Source of the DNA: DASUAS01 sp963720765
GTDB taxonomy: Bacteria; Actinomycetota; Acidimicrobiia; IMCC26256; DASPTH01
Direction of reading: 5' to 3'
DNA: 64,000 bases
NCBI GenBank assembly: GCA_963720765.1
Contig: CAVRGS010000002.1
Location: 1,089,696-1,153,695 of the forward strand
This document shows, one piece after another, positions 49,220-57,873 of the stretch. Below the pieces are notes generated by a model. The model saw only the letters and a list, made by a program, of their open reading frames with translations, did no database searches and was not told where the DNA came from. How positions within the stretch are numbered: the first letter of the stretch is position 1; every line of letters starts with the position of its first letter. Position numbers and translations under genes: made by a program.

Positions 49220-50533
49220 TCAGAGATAGCCGAATTCCCGAGCCTGCGCCGTGAGCTCGTCGCGGAACTTCGGGTGCGCGATCGCCACGAGGGCGCGTGC
49301 GCGTTCGCTGATCGAGCGTCCGCGCAGCTCGGCCACGCCGTACTCGGTGACGATGTTGTCGACGGTGTTCTTCAGCGTGGTCACGACCGAGCCGGCTGGG
49401 AGCTGGGGCGCGATCCGCGACACCGCACCGTCGTGGGTGGTCGAGTGGAGGACGATGAAGCCCTGACCGTGCTCGGACCACATCGCCCCGCGGGCGAAGT
49501 CGGCCTGGCCCCCCGAGCCGCTGTAGTAGTGCCCGTTCAGCGTCTCCGACGCCGCCTGCCCGAGCAGGTCGACCTCGAGGGTGGCGTTGATCGACACGAA
49601 GTGGTGTTCGCTGCTGATGATGCGCGGGTCGTTCACCCAGTCGACGGGGAGGAGCTCGACCGCAGCGTTCTCGTGCAGGAAGTCGTAGAGCCGCCGGGTT
49701 CCGAGCGCGAACGTGCCGACGACCTTCGTCGGTCGTCGCACCTTGCGGGTGCCGGTGACGACGCCCCGCTCGACCAGATCGATGACGCCGTCGGAGAGCA
49801 GCTCGGTGTGGATGCCCAGGTCGTGGTGATCGCGCAGCTGCGCGAACACCGCGTTGGGCACCGAGCCGATCCCCGCCTGGATGGTGGCACCGTCGGGGAT
49901 GCGCTCGGCGATGAACGCGGCGATCCGGTGATCGACGTCGGTGGGTTCGACGGGCGTCAGTTCGAACAGCGGGTAGTCGGCCTCGGTCCATCCGACGGTC
50001 TGGCTCACGTGGAGCTGATTGCGGCCGAAGGTCCGCGGCATCTGCGCGTTCGCCTCGACGAAGAACGGGACCTGGCCGATGAACGCGGCGACGTAGTCGG
50101 CGTTGGTGCCGAGGGAGAAGTAGCCGTGGCGGTCCATCGGTGACGTCGACGCGATCACCAACTTGGGATCGGGGAGTCGACGCAGGAGCCGGGGGACCTC
50201 GCTGAAGTGGCAGGGCACGAGCTCGCACGCGCGTTCGAGGAAGGCGGCGCGGGTGACGGGGGAGAGGAAGTACGCGCAGTAGTCGAGGTGGCCGTGGTTC
50301 ACGCCGTGCAGGAACGGGCGGTCGTGGAGCCCGTGCATCTGGTGGACCGTCACCCGTTCGAGTCCGTCGGCACCGTGCTGCATCGCGTCGAGGAGGGTGA
50401 CCGGCTCGCCGGTGGCGAGCGGCACGATGAGGTGGGTGCCGGGTCGGCAGTGTTCGAGGACGGACGCCGCGTCGGTGGGGGCAGGGGGGCCGCGCCGCGC
50501 GCTCGGCTCGATCGGTGGGCTCGTCACGGGCAT
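49220..50533 (-). CDS. Acetyl-CoA hydrolase/transferase family CoA-transferase (4-hydroxybutyrate-type)
   Basis: 437 residues, intact. The CoA-binding loop QAGIGSVPNAVF (219-230) and the catalytic-Glu segment GIHTELLSDG (Glu244) are clear, and the C-terminal VTTLKNTVDNIVTEYGVAEL closes the domain as in the family. Moves CoA between acetyl-CoA or another acyl-CoA and a carboxylate. Tail-to-head with smpB on the same strand, 12 nt after its stop, so the two may be cotranscribed. The substrate cannot be told. Confidence 0.9.
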   Translation of the reverse strand: MPVTSPPIEPSARRGPPAPTDAASVLEHCRPGTHLIVPLATGEPVTLLDAMQHGADGLERVTVHQMHGLHDRPFLHGVNHGHLDYCAYFLSPVTRAAFLERACELVPCHFSEVPRLLRRLPDPKLVIASTSPMDRHGYFSLGTNADYVAAFIGQVPFFVEANAQMPRTFGRNQLHVSQTVGWTEADYPLFELTPVEPTDVDHRIAAFIAERIPDGATIQAGIGSVPNAVFAQLRDHHDLGIHTELLSDGVIDLVERGVVTGTRKVRRPTKVVGTFALGTRRLYDFLHENAAVELLPVDWVNDPRIISSEHHFVSINATLEVDLLGQAASETLNGHYYSGSGGQADFARGAMWSEHGQGFIVLHSTTHDGAVSRIAPQLPAGSVVTTLKNTVDNIVTEYGVAELRGRSISERARALVAIAHPKFRDELTAQAREFGYL

Positions 50534-50545
50534 GCAGACCGCGGG

Positions 50546-51007
50546 CTAGTCGCGGATGCCCTTCATGGCCCGTTCGGCCTCACGTTTGGCGTCGCGCTCG
50601 GCGAGCGCCTGTCGCTTGTCGTAGTCGCGCTTGCCGCGCGCGAGCGCGATCTCGACCTTGGCCCGCCCGTCCTTGAAGTACACGCGCAGCGGCACGAGGG
50701 TGGTGCCGCGCTCGGCGAGCGCACGCTCGATCTCGACGATCTCCTTGCGGTGGAGCAGCAGCTTGCGCTTGCGCACCGGGTCGAGGTCCTCACGTGAGTA
50801 CGCGTAGGGGAGCACGTGCAGGCCGAGGAGCCAGAGCTCGTCGTCGTCGATGCGCGCGTAGGAGTCCTGGAGGTTGGCGCGCCCCTCGCGTATCGACTTC
50901 ACCTCGGGGCCGGCGAGCATGATCCCGGCTTCCCACGTGTCGAGCACGTGGTAGTCGTGCCGCGCCTTGCGGTTGCTGATGACCAGTTGGTCGCCGCGCC
51001 TGCTCAC
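50546..51007 (-). CDS. smpB: SsrA-binding protein SmpB
   Basis: 153 residues. LVISNRKARHDYHVLDTWEA, GIMLAGPEVKSIREGRANLQ and GKRDYDKRQALAERDAKREA are diagnostic. It binds the tRNA-like end of tmRNA and carries it to stalled ribosomes. The start is taken as GTG 51007 (MSRRGDQLV) because TACCGT (minus strand, 51020-51015) ends 7 nt upstream; GTG 51016 would lie inside that box. tmRNA is about 5 kb to the left on the same strand. smpB is separated by over 30 kb from ftsEX, next to which it often sits. Confidence 0.94.
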   Translation of the reverse strand: MSRRGDQLVISNRKARHDYHVLDTWEAGIMLAGPEVKSIREGRANLQDSYARIDDDELWLLGLHVLPYAYSREDLDPVRKRKLLLHRKEIVEIERALAERGTTLVPLRVYFKDGRAKVEIALARGKRDYDKRQALAERDAKREAERAMKGIRD

Positions 51008-51014
51008 CGGCTGC

Positions 51015-51024
51015 ACGGTAGCGT
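51015..51024. promoter_or_regulatory. Overlapping divergent -10 elements for smpB and a methyltransferase gene
   Basis: The ten bases ACGGTAGCGT contain TACCGT on the minus strand (51020-51015, 7 nt before smpB GTG 51007) and TAGCGT on the plus strand (51019-51024, 8 nt before ATG 51033). The two boxes share the central TA, so two polymerases cannot open both at once. Confidence 0.6.
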
Positions 51025-51032
51025 CCGGTCCG

Positions 51033-51872
51033 ATGCCGGAGATCGTGAATGTCGAGCAAGCCGCGTCCTGGGACGGCCCGTCGGGTGAAGCGTGGGTGGC
51101 ACGCGAGGCCTTCCAGAACGCCGCCCTCGCCGCACACACCGAGCGCCTCTTCGCCGCCGTCGCGGTGCAACCGACCGATCACGTGCTCGACGTGGGCTGC
51201 GGCACCGGCGAGACCACCCGGGTGGCGGCGCGACTCGCCCTCGACGGCGATGCCCACGGCGTGGATCTGTCGACCGCCATGCTCGCCCGCGCTCGGGAGG
51301 CGGCCGCAGCCGACGGGCTGGCCAACGTGACCTTCGAGCAGGCCGACGCGCAGGTGCACCCGTTCGCCGAGGCCCGCTTCGATGCGGTGATCAGTCGCTT
51401 CGGCGTGATGTTCTTCGCCGACCCGGTGGCCGCGTTCGCCAACCTCGCCCGGGCGACCCGGCCCGGCGGGCGGCTGGTGGTGGTCACCTGGCAACCGATC
51501 GCGGGCAACGAGTGGGTCGAGATCCCGCGCGCGGCATTGACACTGGGGCGCGACCTGCCGCCGATCCCCGAGGACGTGCCGGGGCCCTTCGGGTTGGCCG
51601 ACCCTGATCGACTCCAGCGGATCCTCGGGGAAGCGGGTTGGTCCTCGGTGCAACTCGACGACGTACACGCGGCCTACGACTACGGCGCGGAACCTGCCAC
51701 CGCCGCGCAGCACGCCAGCGAGATCGGCGTGTTCCGCGCGCTCATCGAAGGTCTCGACGACTCGCAGACCGAGCGCGCGATGGACGCGCTCACGGCGACC
51801 ATGGTCGAGCACACGACCTCCGACGGTGTGCACCTCGACTCCAAGATCTGGGTGGCCAGCGCAGTCCGTTAG
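51033..51872 (+). CDS. Class I SAM-dependent methyltransferase
   Basis: 279 residues. Motif I is VLDVGCGTGETTRVAARLAL, followed by GVDLSTAMLARAREAA, FEQADAQVHPF and the post-II segment FDAVISRFGVMFFADPVAAF. The C-terminal half is a lid of unknown specificity. Typical of the UbiE/COQ5-like or small-molecule group. A TAGCGT box sits 8 nt upstream of the ATG. Followed 10 nt on by the JAMM peptidase gene. The frame is intact. Confidence 0.88.
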   Translation: MPEIVNVEQAASWDGPSGEAWVAREAFQNAALAAHTERLFAAVAVQPTDHVLDVGCGTGETTRVAARLALDGDAHGVDLSTAMLARAREAAAADGLANVTFEQADAQVHPFAEARFDAVISRFGVMFFADPVAAFANLARATRPGGRLVVVTWQPIAGNEWVEIPRAALTLGRDLPPIPEDVPGPFGLADPDRLQRILGEAGWSSVQLDDVHAAYDYGAEPATAAQHASEIGVFRALIEGLDDSQTERAMDALTATMVEHTTSDGVHLDSKIWVASAVR

Positions 51873-51882
51873 ATTGCCGGCG
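51870..51882 (+). promoter_or_regulatory. -10 element for a leaderless JAMM peptidase transcript
   Basis: TAGATT at 51870-51875 overlaps the methyltransferase stop and ends 7 nt before ATG 51883; no ribosome site. Confidence 0.45.
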
Positions 51883-52314
51883 ATGGCAGCCCCGGATCTG
51901 CGACTGACGCACGCGCAGTACGAGATGATCATCTCCCACTGCTTCGACGGCTTCCCTGACGAAGCGTGCGGGCTGCTGGCGGGGCCGCTCGACCCGGACA
52001 CGAATGCCGGCACCGGCGAGGTGAGCGGCGCGTACCCGTGCGAGAACGCCGACCGCTCCGCGCGCACCTACACCGTCGACCCGCGTGACTACCTGCGTTC
52101 GATGCGCGACGCCGAGTCGCGCGGCCACGAGATCGTCGGTGTGTGGCACTCGCACACGCACACCGACGCGTACCCGTCGCCCACCGACGTGCGCCTGGCC
52201 GTCGACCCCGCGTGGTGGTACGTGATCGTGAGCCTCAAGTACGGCGAACCGGTGCTGCGCGCCTACGTGATCCGCGACGGCGCGATCAGCGAGGTGCCGG
52301 TCGAAGTCAGCTGA
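51883..52314 (+). CDS. JAMM/MPN+ metallopeptidase (Mec-like)
   Basis: 143 residues. The full JAMM zinc site is present: Glu27 in PDEACGLLAG, and HSHTHTDAYPSPTD with His89, His91, Ser99 and Asp102 (HxHx7SxxD). In actinobacteria the closest known role is Mec, which clips cysteine from the C-terminus of the sulfur carrier CysO. No CysO or CysM gene lies beside it here, so the partner is elsewhere or different. The frame is intact. Confidence 0.9.
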   Translation: MAAPDLRLTHAQYEMIISHCFDGFPDEACGLLAGPLDPDTNAGTGEVSGAYPCENADRSARTYTVDPRDYLRSMRDAESRGHEIVGVWHSHTHTDAYPSPTDVRLAVDPAWWYVIVSLKYGEPVLRAYVIRDGAISEVPVEVS

Positions 52315-52345
52315 GCCAGCGAAGCCGTCGGGGAACGTGGCGTGA

Positions 52346-53173
52346 TCAGGGCGCAGTCACGAAGTCGATGAGCTGCTCCACTGCGGCGACGAACGGTTGC
52401 TCGAGCTGCTTCCAGTCGTGCACCGAGTCGAGGATGCGCCGCCACATCACTCGGGGCTCCTCCACCCCGAGCGCGTGGCAGATGCCCGTCTTCCAGTCCT
52501 GACCCTTGGGGATCACCGGCCAGGCATCGATGCCGACGGCCCCGGGTCGCACGGCCTGCCACACGTCGACGTAGGGCGTACCGGTCACGAGGACGTGCTG
52601 ATCGCGCACCGCGGCCGCGAGACGAGCCTCCTTGCTCCCGGCGACGAGGTGGTCGAGGAGCACACCCAACCGCTGTCCCGGTCCCGGTCCGAACGCGCGC
52701 ACCTCGTCTTGGAGATGGTCAGCGCCGTCGAGGCGCTCCACCACGATCCCCTCGACCCGAAGATCGTCACCCCACACCTTCTCGACCAGCTCGGCGTCGT
52801 GCACGCCTTCCACCCAGATGCGGCTGCCGCGCGCGACGCGCGCCTTGGCACCGACGACGGCGCGGCTGCCCGACGCGGTGCGCTTGCCGACGGCCACCCG
52901 AGGTCGGTCGTCGTCGCCTGACGTGCGCACGGGCACGAGATGCGTCGCGGTGCCGTCGACGGCGAACGTCCCGGGCAGGTTGCGGTAGCGCTTCTCCAAG
53001 CCGGTGTGTCCCCGGAGCACGATCTCGTCGCCGTCGAGGGCGATCAGCTCACCGGTGAAGCCGGACGCGCGGTGCAGCACCCGGATCCCGGGCGTCGCCT
53101 CACGATGTGGGTACTGCGCGGCGGTGCGCTCGGGCCCGTCGATGGGTCCCGAGAGGATGCCTCCCGGACTCAA
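52346..53173 (-). CDS. DUF3097 family protein
   Basis: 275 residues, intact. It has a short N-terminal beta-rich segment (GFTGELIALDGDEIVLRGHT), KRYRNLPGTFAVDG, then IWVEGVHDAELVEKVWGDDL and ERLDGADHLQDEVRAFGPGP, VLVTGTPYVDVWQAVRPGAV and WPVIPKGQDWKTGICHALG. The IWVEGVHDAELVEKVWG segment recalls TOPRIM-like folds (Glu and Asp near the start, Asp later) and the family is largely restricted to actinobacteria. Function unknown; a nucleic-acid role is only a guess. It is convergent with the JAMM gene. Confidence 0.82.
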   Translation of the reverse strand: MSPGGILSGPIDGPERTAAQYPHREATPGIRVLHRASGFTGELIALDGDEIVLRGHTGLEKRYRNLPGTFAVDGTATHLVPVRTSGDDDRPRVAVGKRTASGSRAVVGAKARVARGSRIWVEGVHDAELVEKVWGDDLRVEGIVVERLDGADHLQDEVRAFGPGPGQRLGVLLDHLVAGSKEARLAAAVRDQHVLVTGTPYVDVWQAVRPGAVGIDAWPVIPKGQDWKTGICHALGVEEPRVMWRRILDSVHDWKQLEQPFVAAVEQLIDFVTAP

Positions 53174-53186
53174 GTGCGAGCCGTGG

Positions 53187-54452
53187 TCAAGCTTCCGTGG
53201 GTGCGAGCACCCGCGCGCCGGGCGTCCACTTCACCGGCATGTGCTTGATGCCGCCGATGAAATTGGAGAGCAGCCGGTCGGGCTCGCCGGCGAGCTGCAT
53301 GTCGGGCACGCGCTTGACCAGCTCCTCCAGGATGAGCCGCAGCTCGGTGCGGGCGAGGTTGGCGCCCAGGCAGAAGTGCGAGCCGCCGCCACCGAACGCG
53401 ACGTGCGGGTTCGGGTCGCGGGTGATGTCGAAGACGAACGGGTCGTCCCAGATCTCCTCGTCGCGGTTCGCGGAGATGTGCCAGATGAGCACACGCTCGT
53501 CGGCGTCGATCGCCTGGCCACGGATCTCCGTCGGGGTGGTCGTCGTGCGGCGGAAGTGCAGCACCGGCGAACCCCACCGGAGGACCTCTTCGACGGTGTT
53601 GGCGATGTGGGCGTCGGGGTCGCTCTTGAGCAGGTCGAACTGCTCGGGGTTGGTGAGGAGCGCGTGCATGCCGTGCGCGGTTGCGTTGCGTGTCGTCTCG
53701 TTTCCGGCAACCGACAGCAGGAGCATGAACATGTCGAACTCGAGCTCGCTCAGCTGCTCGCCTTCGATCTCGGCGCCGAGCAGCTTGCTCACGATGTCGT
53801 CACGCGGGTCGTCGCGGCGTTGGGCGGCGAGCTCGTTGGAGTACGCGAAGAGCTCGACGAACGCGCCCTGCTGGTCGTTGGCCTGGTACTCGGGGTCGCC
53901 CGCGCCGACCATCCGGTTCGACCACTCGAACAGCTTGCGCCGGTCCTCCTGAGGGACGCCCATGATCTCGGCGATCGCCTGGAGGGGGAGCTCCGCAGCG
54001 ATCTCCTCCACGAAATCGGCTTCGCCCTTCTCGATGACGCTGTCGACGATCTCCGTGGCGCGGTGCTGCAACGCCTGCTCGATGAGACCGATCATCCGCG
54101 GCGTGAAGCCCTTGTTCACGAGGAGGCGGTAACGCGTGTGCTTCGGTGGGTCCATGTCGAGCATGAGGACACCGCGCGTGTCGAACGGCATGTCGGGGTC
54201 TTCGCCGATCGGGAACTGGCCCGACATCATCATGGTGCCGCCGATCTCCGACGAGAACGTCGCCGTGTCGCGGTTCACCTCGATGAGGTCGTCGTGCCTC
54301 ACGACGTTCCAGTAGCCGCCGCCCTTGAGGTCGTCGGTCTGCCAGTAGATGGGGGCCTCGGCGCGCAGGCGTCGGAACATCTCGTGGTGTTCCATCTTCT
54401 TGAACCGCATGGGATCGTTGAGATCGATCCCCTCGATGACGGTGCGCTGCAT
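53187..54452 (-). CDS. Cytochrome P450 (actinobacterial sterol/lipid oxidising type)
   Basis: 421 residues. I-helix AGNETT (249-254), K-helix EEVLRW (288-293, lacking the usual Arg spacing of ExxR only in that Arg292 is followed by Trp), and heme loop AFGGGGSHFCLGANLAR with Cys361 as the axial ligand. MLDMDPPKHTRYRLLVNKGF is typical of the CYP125/CYP142/CYP124 neighbourhood that hydroxylates sterol or branched lipid chains. Intact; 14 nt upstream of DUF3097 on the same strand. The needed ferredoxin is not in this window. Confidence 0.92.
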   Translation of the reverse strand: MQRTVIEGIDLNDPMRFKKMEHHEMFRRLRAEAPIYWQTDDLKGGGYWNVVRHDDLIEVNRDTATFSSEIGGTMMMSGQFPIGEDPDMPFDTRGVLMLDMDPPKHTRYRLLVNKGFTPRMIGLIEQALQHRATEIVDSVIEKGEADFVEEIAAELPLQAIAEIMGVPQEDRRKLFEWSNRMVGAGDPEYQANDQQGAFVELFAYSNELAAQRRDDPRDDIVSKLLGAEIEGEQLSELEFDMFMLLLSVAGNETTRNATAHGMHALLTNPEQFDLLKSDPDAHIANTVEEVLRWGSPVLHFRRTTTTPTEIRGQAIDADERVLIWHISANRDEEIWDDPFVFDITRDPNPHVAFGGGGSHFCLGANLARTELRLILEELVKRVPDMQLAGEPDRLLSNFIGGIKHMPVKWTPGARVLAPTEA

Positions 54453-54527
54453 GGGAGCCTCCTCGGGCGCGAGCGTCCAGGTTATTTGACCCGATGAACC
54501 ATTTCGGACCGACGGGCCGAAGTTGAC

Positions 54528-55338
54528 TCAGCCCAACAGGGTCGACACCGTCACCGGCGTCAGGTTGCGCTGGTCGAGGCCGTCGAGGATGGCCGGCAGC
54601 GCCTCCACCGTGCCCGGGTGCCCGAAGTGCAGGCTCACGATCGCACCCGGGTGGACCGCGGCGAGCGTGCGCTGCGTGACCGCGGCTGCGCCCGGATCCT
54701 GGTAGTCGAGCGGGTCGACGTCGAAGCCGAGCACGGTGGCGTACCCCGCCTCGGCCGCCACGGAGAGGACCTGGTCACCGGGCGACACCGTGCCGTCGTC
54801 GGTGCCCGACGGCCGGAACGCGGCGCCGGGACCGCCGGTGAGGCGTACGAGCACGTCGCGGCAGCGCTCCACCTCGCCGAGCTGCGCGTCGCGCGAGAGC
54901 TGCAGGAACGACGGGTGCGTGTAGGTGTGGTTGGCGAACTCGTGACCGCCGTCGGCGATCCGCTTCGCCATGTCGGGGTTGGCCTCGAGCCAGTTGGCCA
55001 CGATGAACGACGTCATCTTCACGTGCCGGGCGTCGAGCGCCGCGAGCAACTGGTCGGCGAGGTCGAGGTCGCCGTTGGTGTGGAAGGTCGAGCGCGACCC
55101 GCGACTTGGTGGTGGGCCCCGACACCACGAAGCGCGCCACGGGCGGCGCCGTACTCGGGGGCGTCGTCGGTGTCGTCGGCGTGGAAGGCAGTGCCGTCGG
55201 GCCGACCGTGGTCACCGCGGCGTTGTCACTCGCACCCGCGCCACACGCCGTGGCGAGCGCGCCCACCGCTGCGACCGCGCCGACGAGGAACGTTCGCCGA
55301 GGGACCGGGGCGTGAGGTGCGTCGTCGCCGGTGGCCAT
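54528..55338 (-). CDS. Exported polysaccharide deacetylase, Tat lipoprotein-like (one frame break)
   Basis: About 269 residues. The N-terminus has a twin-arginine signal RRTFLVGAVAAVGALATAC with a lipobox (ATAC), then a Thr/Pro-rich linker (STPTTPTTPPSTAPPVARFV). The NodB domain has FHTNGD, IADGGHEFANHTYTHPSF (metal His residues of HTYTH), AAFRPSGTDDGTVS and AIVSLHFGHPGTVEALPAIL. An extra base near 55090 shifts the catalytic domain; removal joins SRVAL to TFHTNGDLDLADQL. It likely trims acetyl groups from wall or surface glycans. Confidence 0.85.
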
Positions 55339-55360
55339 CACTGGCGACAGTAGGCGTCGG

Positions 55361-55627
55361 TCAGGCCGGTTCCATCATCACGTCGTCGACGTAGCAGTAG
55401 AGCCAGTCCTCGCCGGGCTCGAACGACTGGATCAGCGGATGTGCGACGGAGTGGTAGTGCGCAGTCGCGTGCTTGTTGGGCGACTGGTCGCAACACCCGA
55501 CGTGTCCGCACTGCAGGCAGAGGCGCAGGTGCACCCAGGTGCCGCCGATGCGCAGGCAGTCTTCGCAGCCCTCGGCGCTCGGCGTCACGTCGCGGATGGT
55601 GTGCAGGTGGGAGCAGGGCGATTTCAT
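55361..55627 (-). CDS. UBP-type zinc finger protein
   Basis: 88 residues. CSHLHTIRDV, CEDCLRIGGTWVHLRLCLQC, GHVGCCDQSPNKHATAHYHS and HPLIQSFEPGEDWLYCYVDD give the complete set of Cys/His ligands of the ZnF-UBP fold (three zinc sites). In eukaryotes this fold binds the C-terminus of ubiquitin; bacterial stand-alone versions are common in actinobacteria and may bind free carboxyl ends. It lies 52 nt from the DedA-like gene on the same strand. The frame is intact. Confidence 0.88.
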   Translation of the reverse strand: MKSPCSHLHTIRDVTPSAEGCEDCLRIGGTWVHLRLCLQCGHVGCCDQSPNKHATAHYHSVAHPLIQSFEPGEDWLYCYVDDVMMEPA

Positions 55628-55679
55628 GCGGATGCCGAACCCTTTCTGGTCGGTGGATGTTCCGATGCCGGCGTGTCGC

Positions 55680-56399
55680 TCAGGGCGCGTCGTGGATCGT
55701 GGCCTCGCTCTCGAGGTCGGCCTCGGCTGCCGCGAGCTCGTGCTGCATCTCGTCGACCGACTCGACGGCTCCTCGTCCGCGGAAGCCCTGGCGCACCAGG
55801 GAGACGGCCACGAGGGTGCACGTGATGCCGGTGAGGTACCACTGGTAGTCGGTGATGAACGACACGATCGAGCGGATGGGGTCGGCGAGCAGGTCGCCGA
55901 TCATCAGGATGAGTCCGACGCGTATCAGGGTGCCGGTGATGTTCAGCGAGAAGAACGCGAGCGGGCGCATCTTGGTGGCGCCCGCGAGCACGCACACGAT
56001 GTTGATGGGCCACACGGCGACCACCACGTAGGCGGCGCGGCGGAACAGGCGCTCGACCGTGCGCAGCCAGCGCGAGTCGGGCCCGGACCGCTGCTCGAGC
56101 CATCGGATGCCGACATCGCCGTATCGGCGGCCGAACAGGTAGAAGAGCGGATCGCCGATCAGCTCGCGCAGGAGCGCGACGCTCAGGAACACCTCGCCGG
56201 GCAGCAACGGCGCGACCAGGATCAGCCGGTCGGCACGCGTCGTGAGCGCCGGTACCAGCACCGGCACCTCGGCGATCAGGGTCGGCAGGATCGCGTTGGC
56301 GACGATGCCGGCGACCCCGAGGACGGTGACCGGGATCAGGAAGAGCGTGAGGAGCGTGCGCTCCGAGTACCGGTCCGACCACCGGGCGACGACGGGCAC
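55680..56399 (-). CDS. Polytopic membrane protein with VTT/DedA-like features
   Basis: 239 residues from GTG 56399. It has five or so hydrophobic segments (LLTLFLIPVTVLGVAGIVAN, AAYVVVAVWPINIVCVLAGA, AFFSLNITGTLIRVGLILMI, WYLTGITCTLVAVSLVRQGF). PLFYLFGRRYGDVGIRWLEQ and LAGATKMRPLAFFSLNITGT match the SNARE-associated/VTT layout, in which the amphipathic re-entrant loop and a GxxxMxxxxF segment are conserved. The acidic C-terminal tail (EMQHELAAAEADLESEATIH) is cytoplasmic. DedA proteins support lipid flipping or membrane energetics. Confidence 0.75.
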   Translation of the reverse strand: MPVVARWSDRYSERTLLTLFLIPVTVLGVAGIVANAILPTLIAEVPVLVPALTTRADRLILVAPLLPGEVFLSVALLRELIGDPLFYLFGRRYGDVGIRWLEQRSGPDSRWLRTVERLFRRAAYVVVAVWPINIVCVLAGATKMRPLAFFSLNITGTLIRVGLILMIGDLLADPIRSIVSFITDYQWYLTGITCTLVAVSLVRQGFRGRGAVESVDEMQHELAAAEADLESEATIHDAP

Positions 56400-56408
56400 C
56401 GTCGCTGC

Positions 56409-56816
56409 TCAGGCGGGGTCGACGTCGGTGAGCTCGATGACGTTCCCCGCAGGGTCGCGGATGAACGCGGCGCGCACGGGCTTGCCGAAGTCGAGTCGCT
56501 CGCTCGGCGGCAGCAGGAACTCGATCCCCCGTGCTTCGATGCCGGCCATGGTGTCGTCCCACGCGTCGGTCGGGATGTGCAGTGCGAGGTGGGGGAAGCC
56601 GGTGGGTGCACCCATCTCCGCGACCGTGCCGAGGTGCACCTGCGCGGTGCCGAGCTGCAGCCACGCGCCCTCGGTGCCAGGTCCGAAGTCGGGTCGCGGC
56701 AGCACCGCGAAGCCCAGGGTGTCGCGGTAGAAGCCGAGCGCGACGTCGAGGTCGTCGACCATGACGGCCACGTGGCTGTACCCGGCGACGGTGATGGCCG
56801 GTGCACGCGTAGGCAC
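56409..56816 (-). CDS. VOC (glyoxalase/bleomycin-resistance) family protein
   Basis: 135 residues from GTG 56816 (GGGAG upstream). Two beta-alpha-beta-beta-beta modules: GYSHVAVMVDDLDVALGFYR (His metal ligand) and FPHLALHIPTDAWDDTMAGI (second His), with the Glu at the end of FIRDPAGNVIELTDVDPA. Metal-dependent lyase, dioxygenase or epimerase. It lies between the phosphotransferase and DedA-like genes on one strand and is probably cotranscribed. The frame is intact. Confidence 0.87.
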   Translation of the reverse strand: MPTRAPAITVAGYSHVAVMVDDLDVALGFYRDTLGFAVLPRPDFGPGTEGAWLQLGTAQVHLGTVAEMGAPTGFPHLALHIPTDAWDDTMAGIEARGIEFLLPPSERLDFGKPVRAAFIRDPAGNVIELTDVDPA

Positions 56817-56839
56817 GGCGTGCTCCCTTCGGTCTGCGA

Positions 56840-57871
56840 TCAGAGGCCCCGAGCGTATTCCTCCGCCAGCTGCGCGCAACTGTCCACGCGACGGCGGAAG
56901 TAGTCGAGGTCGACGCCACCCTCGCCGCGCGCGCCCGACACGTGACGGGAGAGCACACCCTCGAGGATGCAGGCGAGGCGCCAGAACGAGAACGCCACGA
57001 AGTAGGGGATCGCGCTGATGTCGCGTCCGGACCGTTCGGCGTAGCGGGCCAGCAACACGTCGCGCGTCGTGAAGCCGGGGGCCAGCGTCGGGTTGTGGTC
57101 ATCGGCGCGCAACGGGTCGCCGGGTTCGGCCCACGTGGCGAGCACGTAGCCCACGTCGGCGCGCGGATCGCCGAGCGTGCAGATCTCCCAGTCGAGCACG
57201 GCCCGGATCTCACCGTGCCGGTCGACGATGCAATTGCCGAGGCGGAAGTCGCCGTGCACGACCGTGCTCTCGGTCTGGGGTGGGATGCTCGCCGCGAGCA
57301 GTTCGTGCACACGATCGACGGCTGGGACGTCGCGGGTCTTCGACGCCTCGAATTGGGCGTGCCACCGCTTGAGCTGACGTACCACCAGCTCGTCGCGACG
57401 GGCGAGGTCACCGAGCCCGACCGCGTCGATGTCGACCGCGTGCAGCGCGACCAGCGCGTCCACGAGCGACTCGCCGCTGTGGGCGCGAGCGTCGACGTCG
57501 AGCTCCGCGATTGCGGTGTCGTCGTCGTGCAGGACGATGCCCTCGACGTACGACATGACGTAGAACGGCGCGCCGATGACGTCGGCGTCGTCGCAGTACG
57601 CGAGCGCGGCGGGGACCGGCACCGGAGTCGGACCCAGCGCGGCGATGATCCTGTGCTCGCGACCCATGTCGTGTGCGGTGGGGAGCACCCCGTGCAGGGG
57701 CGGCCGGCGCACCACGAGCTCGCGGCCCGCGGCGTCGCGCACGAGGGCCGTGATGTTCGACTGTCCGCCGACGATGACTTCGGCGGTGAACGGCGGTGTG
57801 GACCCGGAGAGCGCGGTTGGCGCCCAACGCGAGAACGACTCGAGGTCGATCCCGGTGGGCGCGTCGCTCAC
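56840..57871 (-). CDS. ACAD10-like aminoglycoside phosphotransferase-fold kinase
   Basis: 343 residues. Nucleotide loop and Lys strand: FTAEVIVGGQSNITALVRDA, ELVVRRPPL; catalytic loop VVHGDFRLGNCIVDRHGEIR (Asp of HGDFRLGN) and metal motif AVLDWEICTLGDPRADVGYV. This belongs to the group found with acyl-CoA dehydrogenases, thought to phosphorylate hydroxyacyl-CoA intermediates. It begins 2 nt after the stop of an enoyl-CoA hydratase gene, which fits that role. The frame is intact. Confidence 0.9.
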   Translation of the reverse strand: MSDAPTGIDLESFSRWAPTALSGSTPPFTAEVIVGGQSNITALVRDAAGRELVVRRPPLHGVLPTAHDMGREHRIIAALGPTPVPVPAALAYCDDADVIGAPFYVMSYVEGIVLHDDDTAIAELDVDARAHSGESLVDALVALHAVDIDAVGLGDLARRDELVVRQLKRWHAQFEASKTRDVPAVDRVHELLAASIPPQTESTVVHGDFRLGNCIVDRHGEIRAVLDWEICTLGDPRADVGYVLATWAEPGDPLRADDHNPTLAPGFTTRDVLLARYAERSGRDISAIPYFVAFSFWRLACILEGVLSRHVSGARGEGGVDLDYFRRRVDSCAQLAEEYARGL

Positions 57872-57873
57872 TG

